Source: Albitalea sp966211955
Lineage (GTDB): Bacteria; Pseudomonadota; Gammaproteobacteria; Burkholderiales; Burkholderiaceae_C
Direction of reading: 5' to 3'
Assembly: GCA_966211955.1 (NCBI GenBank)
Contig: CBIHOF010000019.1
Coordinates: forward strand, 45,758 to 109,757
Length of the DNA stretch: 64,000 nt
The position numbers and the translations under genes were made by a program. The notes under the pieces were generated by a model that worked only from the letters and a program-made list of their open reading frames with translations, had not been told where the DNA came from and did no database searches. This document shows positions 1 through 10,056 of this stretch, piece after piece (within the stretch, counting starts at the first letter, position 1; every line of letters starts with the position of its first letter).

Positions 1-238
1 CGGCCACGCCGTTCTCGGCGAACAGCACGGCCGCCACGTCCGGCGTGTCGGGCAGCATCAGGAAGACGATGTCCGCGCGCTCGGCCACTTCCCTGGCGCT
101 CGCACAGGCCGTGGCGCGCTCCGCGATGGGCGCCGGCACGCGGCTTCGGGTGTGGACGAAAAGCTCATGGCCGGCGGCGATGAGGTGGCCGCACATGGGG
201 GTGCCCATGATGCCCAGGCCGATGAATCCGAGTTGCAT
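1..238 (-). CDS. 2-hydroxy-3-oxopropionate (tartronate semialdehyde) reductase, N-terminal part
   Basis: This is the first 79 codons of a beta-hydroxyacid dehydrogenase; the rest lies beyond the left edge of the window. Translation begins MQLGFIGLGIMGTPM, the typical N-terminal NAD(P)-binding GxGxxG-type Rossmann motif of the 3-hydroxyisobutyrate/tartronate semialdehyde reductase family, and continues with the family pattern VFLMLPDTPDV. The ATG at 238 is the only sensible start. It lies downstream of the aldolase and glucarate dehydratase genes on the same strand, so the best reading is a GlxR/GarR-type enzyme reducing tartronate semialdehyde, an aldolase product, to glycerate. The exact substrate cannot be fixed from 79 residues. 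Confidence 0.8.
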   Translation of the reverse strand, partial: MQLGFIGLGIMGTPMCGHLIAAGHELFVHTRSRVPAPIAERATACASAREVAERADIVFLMLPDTPDVAAVLFAENGVA

Positions 239-285
239 GTGGGTGGCTCGTGTCGGTGTTGTTGATGATCTGTGTTGGATGGTGA

Positions 286-1047
286 TCAACGCCCGCGCAT
301 CTTCGCGAGCACCTGCTGCGAACCGGCCGCGATGAGCCGCGCATCCGAGCTCACGGTGACGAAGCGAAAGCCTTTCTTCACCCGTTCCAGGGCGAACTCG
401 GGCGACCCGTTGTGGATGCCCGCGACGATGCCATGCGCCGTCGCACGCTCGAGGATGTGGTCGATGGCCTGCGCCACCTTCGGCTCCACCTCGTCGAAGG
501 CGGGCTTGCAGCCGAGCGCGAGCGACAGGTCCGAGGGGCCGACGTAGATCGCATCCAATCCTTCGACGGACAAGATCGCGTCGAGGTTGTCCAGCGCCTG
601 CGCGGTCTCGATCATCGCGAAGGTGACGATGGTGTCGTTGGCGTGCTGCGGATAGTCCGCGCCGCCGTACAGCAGCGCCCTCACCGGCCCGAAGCTGCGT
701 GTGCCGCGCGGGGCGTAGTGCGTGTACGCGACGAGCTTCTGCGCATCCTCGCGGGTGTTGACCATCGGGCAGATCACGCCGTACGCGCCCGCATCAAGCG
801 TCTTCATGAGGATGCCGGGCTCAAGCCACGGCACGCGCACCACCGGCACCGTCGGCGTGGTGGAGATGGCTTGCAGCATTCCGACCATCGCCTGGTAGTC
901 GATGAGGCCGTGCTGCAGGTCGATGGTGAGCGAATCCCAGCCCTGGTGGGCCATGGTCTCGGCGGAGAAGCTGCTCGGGATGGCGAGCCAGCCGTTGACC
1001 ACCGCTTGTCCAGCGGCCCAGGTTTCACGCAGCTTGTTGGGTCTCAT
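286..1047 (-). CDS. HpcH/HpaI family class II aldolase, probably 2-keto-3-deoxy-glucarate type
   Basis: A 253-residue TIM-barrel aldolase of the HpcH/HpaI/GarL family, matching the usual length of about 250-260. Visible family residues are the catalytic His46 (DLQHG), Arg71 (VRVPW), and the divalent-metal ligands Glu147 (MIETA) and Asp173 (GPSDLS). Such enzymes split 2-keto-3-deoxy sugar acids into pyruvate and an aldehyde. Placed between glucarate dehydratase and a tartronate-semialdehyde reductase, it probably cleaves 5-keto-4-deoxy-glucarate to pyruvate and tartronate semialdehyde. The ATG at 1047 is preceded by AAGGA at good spacing; a longer reading frame upstream overlaps glucarate dehydratase and is not credible. 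Other 2-keto-3-deoxy acids remain possible substrates. Confidence 0.88.
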   Translation of the reverse strand: MRPNKLRETWAAGQAVVNGWLAIPSSFSAETMAHQGWDSLTIDLQHGLIDYQAMVGMLQAISTTPTVPVVRVPWLEPGILMKTLDAGAYGVICPMVNTREDAQKLVAYTHYAPRGTRSFGPVRALLYGGADYPQHANDTIVTFAMIETAQALDNLDAILSVEGLDAIYVGPSDLSLALGCKPAFDEVEPKVAQAIDHILERATAHGIVAGIHNGSPEFALERVKKGFRFVTVSSDARLIAAGSQQVLAKMRGR

Positions 1048-1066
1048 CGTCGGTCCTTCCGTCGTT

Positions 1067-2401
1067 TCAGCGCACGAAGCACGGGCGCTTGGGGTCGAAG
1101 CGCCAGTTCGGCACGAGGGCCTGCATGGCCACCGCGTCATCACGGGCGCCCAGGCCATGCGCCTTGTAGAGTTCGTGGGCCTTCTCCACCTCGGCCATGT
1201 CGAGCTCCAGCCCCAAGCCCGGCTTCTTCGGCACCTGCACGAGGCCGCCCTCGATGCGCAGCGGCTCCTTCGTGAGGCGCTGGCCGTCCTGCCAGATCCA
1301 GTGCGTGTCGATGGCGGTGACGCGGCCGGGCGCGGCCGCACCGACGTGCGTGAACATCGCGAGCGACACGTCGAAGTGATTGTTCGAATGCGAACCCCAG
1401 GTCAGGCCCCAGTCGCGGCAGGTCTGCGCCACGCGCACCGAGCCGGCCATGGTCCAGAAATGCGGGTCTGCGAGCGGGATGTCCACCGATTGCAGCGACA
1501 GCGCGTGGCTCAGCTGCCGCCAGTCGGTGGCGATCATGTTGGTGGCTGTGGGCAGTCCGGTGGCGCGGCGGAACTCGGCCATCACCTCGCGGCCGGAGAA
1601 GCCGTCTTCCGCGCCGCAAGGGTCTTCGGCATAGGCCACCACGCCGTGCAGGTCGCGCATCAGTCGGATGGCATCTTTCAGCATCCAGCCGCCGTTCGGG
1701 TCCAGCGTGATGCGCGCCTTCGGAAAGTGCTCGTGCAGCGCCCTCACGGCCTCGACTTCCTCTTCGCCGCGCAGCACGCCGCCCTTGAGCTTGAAGTCCT
1801 CGAAGCCGTAGCGTGCATGTGCCGCCTCGGCCTGCCGAACGATGGCCTGCGGCGTCAGCGCTTCATCGTGGCGAACGCGGAACCAGTCGTCGGGTGCATC
1901 GGGCTCACTGGCATAGGCCAGTTCCGTCTTGCGCCGATCGCCGACGTAGAAGAGATAGCCGAGCATCTGCACCGCGTCGCGCTGCTGGCCTTCGCCGAGC
2001 AGCGCGGCGACGGGCTCGCCGAGGTGCTGGCCGAGCAGGTCGAGCATGGCCGATTCGACCGCCGTGACCGCATGGATGGTGGTGCGCAGGTCGAAGGTCT
2101 GCTGGCCGCGGCCGCCGGCGTCGCGGTCGGCGAACTGGCGTTGCATGGTCTGCAGCACGGCGTGGTGAGCGCCCAGCGCCTGGCCGACGACCAGGCCACG
2201 CGCGTCCTCCAGCGTCTGGCGGATCTTCTCGCCGCCGGGCACCTCGCCCACGCCGGTGCGGCCGTCGCTGTCGGTGAGGATCAGCAGGTTGCGGGTGAAG
2301 AAAGGGCCGTGCGCGCCGCTGAGGTTGAGCAGCATGCTGTCGCGCCCGGCGACGGGCACGACGCGAAGCTCGCGGACGACGGGGGTGCTTGCAGAAGCCA
2401 T
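1067..2401 (-). CDS. gudD: Glucarate dehydratase
   Basis: A 444-residue enolase-superfamily enzyme, close to the roughly 446 of characterised glucarate dehydratases. It dehydrates D-glucarate (and often L-idarate) to 5-keto-4-deoxy-D-glucarate. The sequence shows the KxK base motif FKLKGG, the Mg ligand motifs LDPNGGW, AEDPCG and TATNMIATD, and the catalytic histidine motif GSHSNNH, in the order expected for GudD. The start at 2401 (MASASTP) is chosen because the family begins there; the open frame continues upstream only through tctC in another frame. It is 20 bp from tctC and 19 bp from the aldolase, so the three are very likely one transcript. Confidence 0.95.
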   Translation of the reverse strand: MASASTPVVRELRVVPVAGRDSMLLNLSGAHGPFFTRNLLILTDSDGRTGVGEVPGGEKIRQTLEDARGLVVGQALGAHHAVLQTMQRQFADRDAGGRGQQTFDLRTTIHAVTAVESAMLDLLGQHLGEPVAALLGEGQQRDAVQMLGYLFYVGDRRKTELAYASEPDAPDDWFRVRHDEALTPQAIVRQAEAAHARYGFEDFKLKGGVLRGEEEVEAVRALHEHFPKARITLDPNGGWMLKDAIRLMRDLHGVVAYAEDPCGAEDGFSGREVMAEFRRATGLPTATNMIATDWRQLSHALSLQSVDIPLADPHFWTMAGSVRVAQTCRDWGLTWGSHSNNHFDVSLAMFTHVGAAAPGRVTAIDTHWIWQDGQRLTKEPLRIEGGLVQVPKKPGLGLELDMAEVEKAHELYKAHGLGARDDAVAMQALVPNWRFDPKRPCFVR

Positions 2402-2421
2402 GGTGGTGGAGCCTTCGCCAG

Positions 2422-3381
2422 TCAGTCGGCGGTGATCTTGCCGGTCTCGATCACCTGCTTCCAGCGCTTGTACTCCAGCGCCTGGAACTCGGCGAACTGC
2501 GCCGGCGTGTTGCCCACGACCTCGAAGCCGAGATCGACGAATCGCTGGTGGATCTGCGGGTCCTGCAAGGCGGCGACGATGGCCGCGTGCAGCTTGGCGC
2601 GGATGTCGGCAGGCACGCCCTTGGGCGCGACCACGGCCTGCCAGGAATACACGTCGACGTTCTTCACACCCGCTTCGCTGAGCGTCGGCACGTTGGGCAG
2701 CACGCTCGACCGCTTGTCGCCCGTGACCGCCAATGCCCTGAGCTTGCCGGCGTTGATGTGCGAGAGCACGGCGTTGACGTTCTGGAACGACGCATCCACC
2801 TGCCCACCGAGCAGGTCGGAGATGGCGGGCGCCCCGCCCTTGTACGGAATGTGCAGCCCGGTGGTGCCCGTCTGCTGCCAGAAGAGCTCGGCAGTCAGGT
2901 GATCGCTCGAGCCATTGCCCGAGGACGCGAAGCTCATCTTGCCGGGGTGCGATTTCTCGAAGGCGATGACGTCGGCCACGCTCTTGTGCGGCGAGTTGGC
3001 CGGCACCACGAGCACGTTGGGTGCCTGCACCGCGACGGTGATGAGGTCGAAGTCCTTCAGTGCGTCGTACTGCATGCCCTTGATCAGGTGCGGCGCGATC
3101 ACGAGCGGCCCGAGCGAGGTGACCATGAAGGTGTAGCCGTCCGGCGCCGCGCGCTTGACCTGCGCCGCGCCGATGGTGCCGGTGGCGCCGGCCTTGTTGT
3201 CGACGAGAAAGGTCTGGCCGAGCTTGTCCTGCAGCTTCTGGCCGATGGCGCGCGCCAGCATGTCCGTGGAGCCGCCCGGCGGGAACGGCACGACCATCGT
3301 CACGGGCTTGTCGGGCCAGGGCGCTGCCTGCGAAGCCATGGCACTCAGGCCGAGGATGAGGATGGACAAGAACTTCTTCAT
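2422..3381 (-). CDS. Bug/TctC-family periplasmic solute receptor
   Basis: A 319-residue tripartite-tricarboxylate receptor of the Bug family, abundant in Burkholderiales. A signal peptide (MKKFLSILILGLSAMASQAA) precedes the mature start PWPDKPVTMVVPFPPGG, a hallmark of the family. These proteins bind carboxylates in the periplasm and hand them to a TctAB membrane complex. No tctA or tctB is present in the window, so it is an orphan receptor. Being the first gene of the gudD transcript suggests it binds glucarate or a related sugar diacid; this is inference. The ATG at 3381 has a strong AGGAGA ribosome binding site six bases upstream. Confidence 0.92.
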   Translation of the reverse strand: MKKFLSILILGLSAMASQAAPWPDKPVTMVVPFPPGGSTDMLARAIGQKLQDKLGQTFLVDNKAGATGTIGAAQVKRAAPDGYTFMVTSLGPLVIAPHLIKGMQYDALKDFDLITVAVQAPNVLVVPANSPHKSVADVIAFEKSHPGKMSFASSGNGSSDHLTAELFWQQTGTTGLHIPYKGGAPAISDLLGGQVDASFQNVNAVLSHINAGKLRALAVTGDKRSSVLPNVPTLSEAGVKNVDVYSWQAVVAPKGVPADIRAKLHAAIVAALQDPQIHQRFVDLGFEVVGNTPAQFAEFQALEYKRWKQVIETGKITAD

Positions 3382-3424
3382 GGCTGTCTCCTGGCGGCTC
3401 GCGCTCGCGGTTCCGATGAAGCGA

Positions 3425-3438
3425 TGGTAGCGCTACCA
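3425..3438. promoter_or_regulatory. Perfect 14-bp palindrome, LacI-type operator candidate
   Basis: TGGTAGCGCTACCA is a perfect palindrome with the central GCGC typical of LacI/GalR-family operators. It sits 44 bases upstream of the tctC start codon, where it could block the minus-strand promoter, and a LacI-type regulator is encoded at the far end of the cluster (14920-15951). The pairing of site and regulator is inferred. Confidence 0.55.
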
Positions 3439-3532
3439 AATGGAAATTGACAGCCCCCGGCGATGTGGGTTCCACGTAGGCCTGAACACGAGCTGATCAG
3501 GGATTACCCCATTTCGTCTTCGAGCACCTTCA

Positions 3533-3553
3533 CTGGTATGCTTGTCGTACCAG
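3533..3553. promoter_or_regulatory. GntR/FadR-type operator candidate before the gntR gene
   Basis: CTGGTA and TACCAG form perfect inverted half-sites nine bases apart. Within this stretch, 3542-3552 (TTGTCGTACCA) fits the TNGTNNNACNA consensus known for FadR-subfamily GntR regulators. It lies just upstream of the GntR gene, so autoregulation and control of the divergent operons are plausible. A TTG codon inside this site is a formally possible but unlikely start for the regulator. Confidence 0.5.
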
Positions 3554-3574
3554 CTGACCAGGGCAATCATCTTC

Positions 3575-4303
3575 GTGGACATCGTCAATCACCGCGTTCC
3601 GGGTGCCGCATCCCGGGAGATCACCAAGCGCACCGTCAAGGACCAGGTGGCCGACAAGATCGCCTCCATGATCCACACCGGCTTGCTCCAGCCAGGCGAC
3701 GAATTGCCGTCGGAACGCGAGCTCGCAACCACGCTGTCGGTCTCGCGCGAATCGGTTCGCGGCGCACTGTCGGTGCTGGCCGGCCGCCGGATGATCGGCG
3801 TGTCGCAAGGCGCCCGCACCCGGGTGCTCGGCACTGCAGGCCAGAGCCTGCAGGACACGGTGTCCAGCTTCGGTTTGCTCAAGGGCAAGTCCATCGAAGA
3901 GGTCACTGAAGCACGTGGCCTGGTGGAGGTCGAGGTGGTGCGCCTGGCTGCCGCCCGCATGAAACCCGCCACGCTCGATCGCCTGGAGGCGCTCGTGGCC
4001 GAGCAGGCGCACATGCTCAACGACCCCGTGCGCTTCCAGATCTCCGACCGCGAGTTCCACACCGTGCTCTACGAAGCCTGCGGCAACGAGCTGCTGGCGA
4101 GCTTCGTCGTCGACCTGTATGCCTACGCGCTCGACACGCGCCGCAAGGTCCTCAAGCACAAGGGCGCGATCGCGCGCAGCGTGGACGACCACCGCGCCAT
4201 CGTCACGGCATTGCGCTCCAAGCACCCCACGCGCGCGGCCGATGCGATCCGCCATCACCTGGACAGCGTGTACGCCACCACCGTGTCCGAGCTGAAGAAA
4301 TAA
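3575..4303 (+). CDS. GntR-family transcriptional regulator, FadR subfamily (FCD domain)
   Basis: A repressor of about 242 residues. The N-terminal winged helix-turn-helix has the GntR signature (QPGDELPSERELATTLSVSR, then the recognition helix ESVRGAL); the C-terminal all-helical FCD ligand domain follows, with its metal/acid-binding pattern including DREFH and a late HH pair (IRHHL). FCD regulators usually sense carboxylic acids. The GTG at 3575 is preferred over a TTG at 3542 that would fall inside the likely operator; the start is uncertain. The next gene begins three bases after its stop, so it leads the lactonase-ABC-dehydratase operon and probably controls it, its effector being a sugar acid or derived keto acid. 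Confidence 0.88.
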   Translation: MDIVNHRVPGAASREITKRTVKDQVADKIASMIHTGLLQPGDELPSERELATTLSVSRESVRGALSVLAGRRMIGVSQGARTRVLGTAGQSLQDTVSSFGLLKGKSIEEVTEARGLVEVEVVRLAAARMKPATLDRLEALVAEQAHMLNDPVRFQISDREFHTVLYEACGNELLASFVVDLYAYALDTRRKVLKHKGAIARSVDDHRAIVTALRSKHPTRAADAIRHHLDSVYATTVSELKK

Positions 4304-4306
4304 GCC

Positions 4307-5230
4307 ATGGCCATCGAGATCTTCGACACCCGCTTTGCACCCGCCGCGCGCGATGGCGAAGCCCTGGAACGCCTGTGCACCGGTGCAGCCTGGAGCGAAG
4401 GGCCGGTCTGGATGCACGAAGACGGCTCGGTGTTGTGGAGCGACATCCCCAACAACCGCATGCTGCGCTGGAATGCGCGACACGGCATGACGGTGTGGCG
4501 CGAGCAGGTCGAGTTCACCAACGGCCACACCCGCGAGGCCGACGGCTCGCTGCTGCACTGCTCGCACGGCCAGCGCGCCATCGTCCGCACCCGCTTCAGC
4601 GATGGCCTGCAGGCATCGGCTGACGAAGTGGTCGTCAGCCACTACCAGGGCCGGCGCCTGAATTCGCCGAACGACGTGGTGGTCAAGTCCGACGGCACCA
4701 TCTGGTTCAGCGACCCGCCCTACGGCATCGTGTCCGACCACGAAGGCCACCGGGCCGCAGCAGAACAGCGCGGCAACCACGTCTACCGTTTCGACCCGGC
4801 CACCGGCGCCATCGACATCGCCACCGACTGGCTGGAAGAGCCCAACGGCCTCGCCTTCTCGCCCGACGAATCGCTGCTCTACGTGTCCGACACGTCGGCC
4901 GCGCTGCGCACCGATGGCGGCGGCTTCCACCACATCGTCGTCTTCGACGTGATCGCCGGCCGCACGCTCGCACGGCCTCGCGTGTTCGCCGAGGTCAGCC
5001 CCGGCCTGTCGGACGGCTTCCGGCTGGACGCCAACGGCTGGCTCTACACCAGCAGCGCCGACAGCGTGCAGGTCTACCACCCCGACGGCACGCGCATGGC
5101 GCGCATCGCGGTGCCCGAGAAGGTCGGCAACCTCACCTTCGGCGGCGTGGCGCGCAACGAGCTCTACATCTGCGCCACCACGTCGCTTTACCGCCTCAAG
5201 CTGAACACCCGCGGCATCCAGGCCCCCTGA
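4307..5230 (+). CDS. SMP-30/gluconolactonase family sugar lactonase
   Basis: A 307-residue six-bladed beta-propeller lactonase. Family metal-ligand motifs are present: Glu in WSEGPVW near residue 25, Asn in NSPNDVV near residue 123, and Asp in LSDGF near residue 233. These enzymes open aldonolactones to aldonic acids in oxidative sugar pathways; here the product could be L-arabonate, gluconate or another acid fed to the dehydratases downstream. There is no signal peptide, so it is cytoplasmic. It starts three bases after the GntR stop, implying translational coupling. The actual lactone cannot be read from sequence. Confidence 0.88.
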   Translation: MAIEIFDTRFAPAARDGEALERLCTGAAWSEGPVWMHEDGSVLWSDIPNNRMLRWNARHGMTVWREQVEFTNGHTREADGSLLHCSHGQRAIVRTRFSDGLQASADEVVVSHYQGRRLNSPNDVVVKSDGTIWFSDPPYGIVSDHEGHRAAAEQRGNHVYRFDPATGAIDIATDWLEEPNGLAFSPDESLLYVSDTSAALRTDGGGFHHIVVFDVIAGRTLARPRVFAEVSPGLSDGFRLDANGWLYTSSADSVQVYHPDGTRMARIAVPEKVGNLTFGGVARNELYICATTSLYRLKLNTRGIQAP

Positions 5231-5246
5231 ACCCAGAAAGCCCCGA

Positions 5247-6172
5247 ATGAGCCGAGACACCCTGCTTCTCGTCGAGAAGTGCGCCCACTGCATCAGCTGG
5301 TACGACATCGAATCCGGTGAGCGACTGCGCTCGCTGGCGCTGCCGCACTTTCCGCACGAGTTCGTCACCGACCGCGCACAGCGCCATGCCTATGTGGGCC
5401 ACTACGGCGTCGAGACTTCTGGTCACATCGGCTCGGGAGGCCACGCCATCCTCCAGGTCGACATTCGCTCGGCTCAACTGGTACGGTCTATAGACCTGTT
5501 TCCCTTCAATCGCATCCACGGCCTGCAGATGGACGAGCAGGACCGGCTCTATGCGCTCAGCGAAGAGAAGGCCACGCTGCTGGTGCTCGACCAGCCGGCC
5601 ACCGACACCGCGCCGCGCCGCGCAGTGCCCTCGGGCGGCATCAAGAGCCACCTCTTCGCGTTGACGCGCGATGGCCAGACGGCCTATTGCATGAACCTGC
5701 TGAGCCACACCGTGACGAAGGTGAAGCCCTGGGACCCGCTGGCCCCGCCGGTGGCCTGCCACCCCGGCCAGAAGCCCGAGGGCTACTGCCTGAGCGCCGA
5801 CGAAGCGACGCTCTACGTGAGCAACCGCTGGAGCAACACGCTCGCGGCCATCGACACCGCCACGATGACGGTGAAGCACAGCGCCCCGTCTCGAGACGAC
5901 GTGACACGCATCTACCGGAACCGCGACGGCCGGCTCTTCACGAGCAACTACGGCGACCGCAGCCTGTCGGTGGTGGATCCGCACACGCTGGCCGAGACCG
6001 GCTATCTCAAGATGGATGCACGGGCGATCGCCCTCTCCTTCCACCCGAGCCTGCCGCTCGCCTTCATCTCGCAGGACGACGACCGCGTCATGGTGCTCGA
6101 CACCGAGCGCTTCCAGGTGCTGCGCACCATCGCCACGCAGCGCGAGCCCGATGTGTCGACGGTGGTGCAGCT

Positions 6173-6176
<4 letters not shown>
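5247..6176 (+). CDS. Uncharacterised YncE/WD40-like beta-propeller protein
   Basis: A 309-residue protein made of repeated strand-turn units (for example QVDIRSAQLVRSIDL, LYALSEEKATLLVLD, LYVSNRWSNTLAAID, VMVLDTERFQVLRTI), the pattern of seven-bladed YncE or lactonase-type propellers. No signal peptide is seen, so it should be cytoplasmic. It sits 16 bp after the SMP-30 lactonase, and its stop overlaps the likely start of the ABC ATPase, so it belongs to the sugar-acid operon. It could be a second lactonase of the YbhE-like fold or a regulatory/binding propeller; nothing in the sequence decides this. Conserved cysteines occur near the N-terminus (EKCAHC). Confidence 0.8.
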
Positions 6177-7740
<1,564 letters not shown>

Positions 7741-7744
<4 letters not shown>

Positions 7745-8838
7745 CCGCATCCATCAAGTCCACGGCCCTCGAGCCGGACCGCTCGCTCGACGGCGAAGCC
7801 GCCTCCGTCCTCCAGCGCATCGGGCGCGCCATGCCGGTCTATGGGCTGGTCGTGCTCACCGTCGGCCTCGCACTGCTGTTCTCGGTGCTGCTGCCCGACA
7901 CCTTCCCGACGCTGTTCAACCTGCGCGCCATCCTCGCGGACAAGTCGGTCATCGCCCTGCTCGCGCTGGCCGCCACCATTCCGATGATCACCGGCAAGAT
8001 CGACCTGACGGTGGGCTACGGCATCGTGCTCTGGCACATCCTGGCGATCAGCCTGCAGACGCACTATGGCCTGCCCTGGCCGCTGGCAGTGTTGGCCGTG
8101 CTGCTGTGCGCCTCGCTGTTCGGCGTGCTCAATGGCCTGCTGGTGGAGCTCGCGCAGATCGACTCCTTCATCGCCACGCTGGGCACCGGCACCGTGATCT
8201 ACGCGGTGGCGATGTGGCACAGCGGCGGCCGCCAGGTGGTGGGCGAGTTGCCCGAAGGCTTCGTCGACATCGCCGGCGGCAACCTCTTCGGCCTTCCGGT
8301 GGGCGCCTTCTACGTGCTGGCCGTGAGCATCGCGCTGTGGCTGACCACCGAGTTCACGCCGCTCGGCCGCGCGCTCTATGTCATCGGCGCCAATCCGAAA
8401 GCGGCGCAGCTCAATGGCATCGCCGTGCGCAAGCATGTGATGGGCGCCTTCGTCGCCTCCGGCGCACTGTCGGGCTTTGCCGGCGTGATGCTGGCCTCGC
8501 GCCTGCAGATCGGCCAGGCGAGCGTGGGGCTGGAGTTCCTGCTGCCGGCACTCGTCGGTGCCTTCCTCGGGTCCACCACCATCCGCCCCGGCCGCGTCAA
8601 CGTGTGGGGCACGCTGGTCGGCGTGGCCATCCTCGCCATCGGCATCTCGGGCATCCAGCAGTTCGGCGGCGCCTTCTACGTCGAGCCGCTGTTCAACGGC
8701 CTGACCTTGCTCGTGTCCATCGGCATTGCCGGCTGGGCTCAGCAGCGCCGCAACGTCTCGATCAAGCGCCGCATCGCCGAGCGCCAGCTGGGCGATGGCC
8801 CGGTGCCGGCCGACGCCTGTGTTTCCCCCAAGCCGTGA
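7741..8838 (+). CDS. Sugar ABC transporter permease (RbsC/AraH type)
   Basis: A 365-residue integral membrane protein with about eight to ten hydrophobic segments, of the branched-chain/ribose permease family (BPD_transp_2). The motif ALAATIPMITGKIDLTVG matches the family's conserved GGIDLSVG-type loop, and ALYVIGANPKAAQLNGI the conserved ATPase-contact loop (xALGxNxxAAxLSGI). The N-terminal 30 residues are hydrophilic and cytoplasmic. The start is fixed by an ATGA overlap with the ATPase gene. It forms the homodimeric membrane channel of the importer encoded at 6173-9998. Confidence 0.93.
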
Positions 8839-8891
8839 ACCAACGGCATCTCGCTGACACCAGCACATCACCACCACTGGAGACAGACAAC

Positions 8892-9998
8892 ATGATTCGC
8901 AACAACGCACGCCGACAGGTCCTCGCCCTGGCTCTGCTGGCCGCGGGCCTGGGCCAGGCCCATGCCGACGACTTCCTCGAAATGGCCCGGCAGAAGGTCG
9001 CCGTCGCCACCCAATCGAAGGAGGTCTGGGACGGCCCCACCACCGGCCCCAAGGCCGCCGTCGGCAAGACCATCGTCTTCGTCGCGGCCGACCTGAAGAA
9101 CGGCGGCATCCTGGGTGTGTCCAAGGGCGTGGAAGAAGCCGGCAAGGCAATCGGCTGGAACGTTCGCGTGATCGACGGCCAGGGCAGCGTCAGCAGCCGC
9201 ACCGCCGCGCTGAACCAGGCGCTCGCGCTCAAGCCGGCGGGCATCGTGGTCGGCGGCTTCGACACCACTGAGCAGAAGGCCGCGTTCGAGAACGCGGCCA
9301 AGTCCGGCGTGCCGCTGGTGGGCTGGCACTCGGGCGAGAAGCCGGGCCCCAACACCACCGCGGGCCTGTTCGCCAATGTCACCACCACGGCCGACGACGT
9401 CTCCGAAGCCGCTGCGCTGTGGGCCGTGGCCGACTCCGGCGGCAAGGCCGGCGTGGTGATCTTCACCGACTCGCAGTACGCCATCGCGGTCTACAAGGCC
9501 CGCGCAATGGAAGCGGTGATCAAGAAGTGCGGTGGCTGCACCGTGCTGAGCTTCGAGGACAGCCCGATCGCCGAGAGCTCGACCCGCATGCCGCAGCTGA
9601 CCACTTCGCTGCTGCAGCGCTTCGGCGACAAGTGGACGCACTCGCTGGCCATCAACGACCTCTACTTCGACTTCATGGGCTCGTCCCTGCAGGCCGCCGG
9701 CAAGAAGGGCGATGGCTCGCCCAAGGCCGTCTCCGCAGGGGACGGCTCCGAGGCCGCCTACCAGCGCATCCGCGCCAAGCGCTACCAGGCGGGCACCGTG
9801 CCCGAGCCGCTGAACATGCAGGGCTGGCAGATCGTCGACGAGCTGAACCGCGCCTTCGCCAAGGTGGCGTGGTCGGGCTACATCCCCAAGGTGCACCTGG
9901 TGACGGCCGCGAACGTGGGCAAGGACGGCGGGCCGAAGAACCTGTTCGACCCCGACAACGGGTACCGCAATCACTACAAGGCCATCTGGGGCAAGTGA
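8892..9998 (+). CDS. Sugar ABC transporter substrate-binding protein
   Basis: A 368-residue periplasmic binding protein of the Peripla_BP_4/RbsB-like class, with a signal peptide (MIRNNARRQVLALALLAAG) cut near AHADD. The mature part shows IVFVAADLKNGGILGVSKGV and later ALALKPAGIVVGGFD, the paired-lobe pattern of the family. It is longer than RbsB (about 296 residues). It delivers the ligand to the permease and ATPase just upstream. The start at 8892 is the only one giving a signal peptide; a longer open frame upstream lies antiparallel in phase within the permease gene. The ligand is probably a sugar acid, lactone or pentose, by context only. Confidence 0.93.
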   Translation: MIRNNARRQVLALALLAAGLGQAHADDFLEMARQKVAVATQSKEVWDGPTTGPKAAVGKTIVFVAADLKNGGILGVSKGVEEAGKAIGWNVRVIDGQGSVSSRTAALNQALALKPAGIVVGGFDTTEQKAAFENAAKSGVPLVGWHSGEKPGPNTTAGLFANVTTTADDVSEAAALWAVADSGGKAGVVIFTDSQYAIAVYKARAMEAVIKKCGGCTVLSFEDSPIAESSTRMPQLTTSLLQRFGDKWTHSLAINDLYFDFMGSSLQAAGKKGDGSPKAVSAGDGSEAAYQRIRAKRYQAGTVPEPLNMQGWQIVDELNRAFAKVAWSGYIPKVHLVTAANVGKDGGPKNLFDPDNGYRNHYKAIWGK

Positions 9999-10056
9999 CC
10001 CGCAGGAGGCGGGCCGCCCACGACCCGCCTGCAGAACCCATCAACCCGAGGACCCC

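Noticed and set aside
3542..3574. A TTG start for the GntR gene
   Set aside because: It falls inside the likely operator and adds residues not expected before the winged helix; GTG 3575 was preferred, though not proven.
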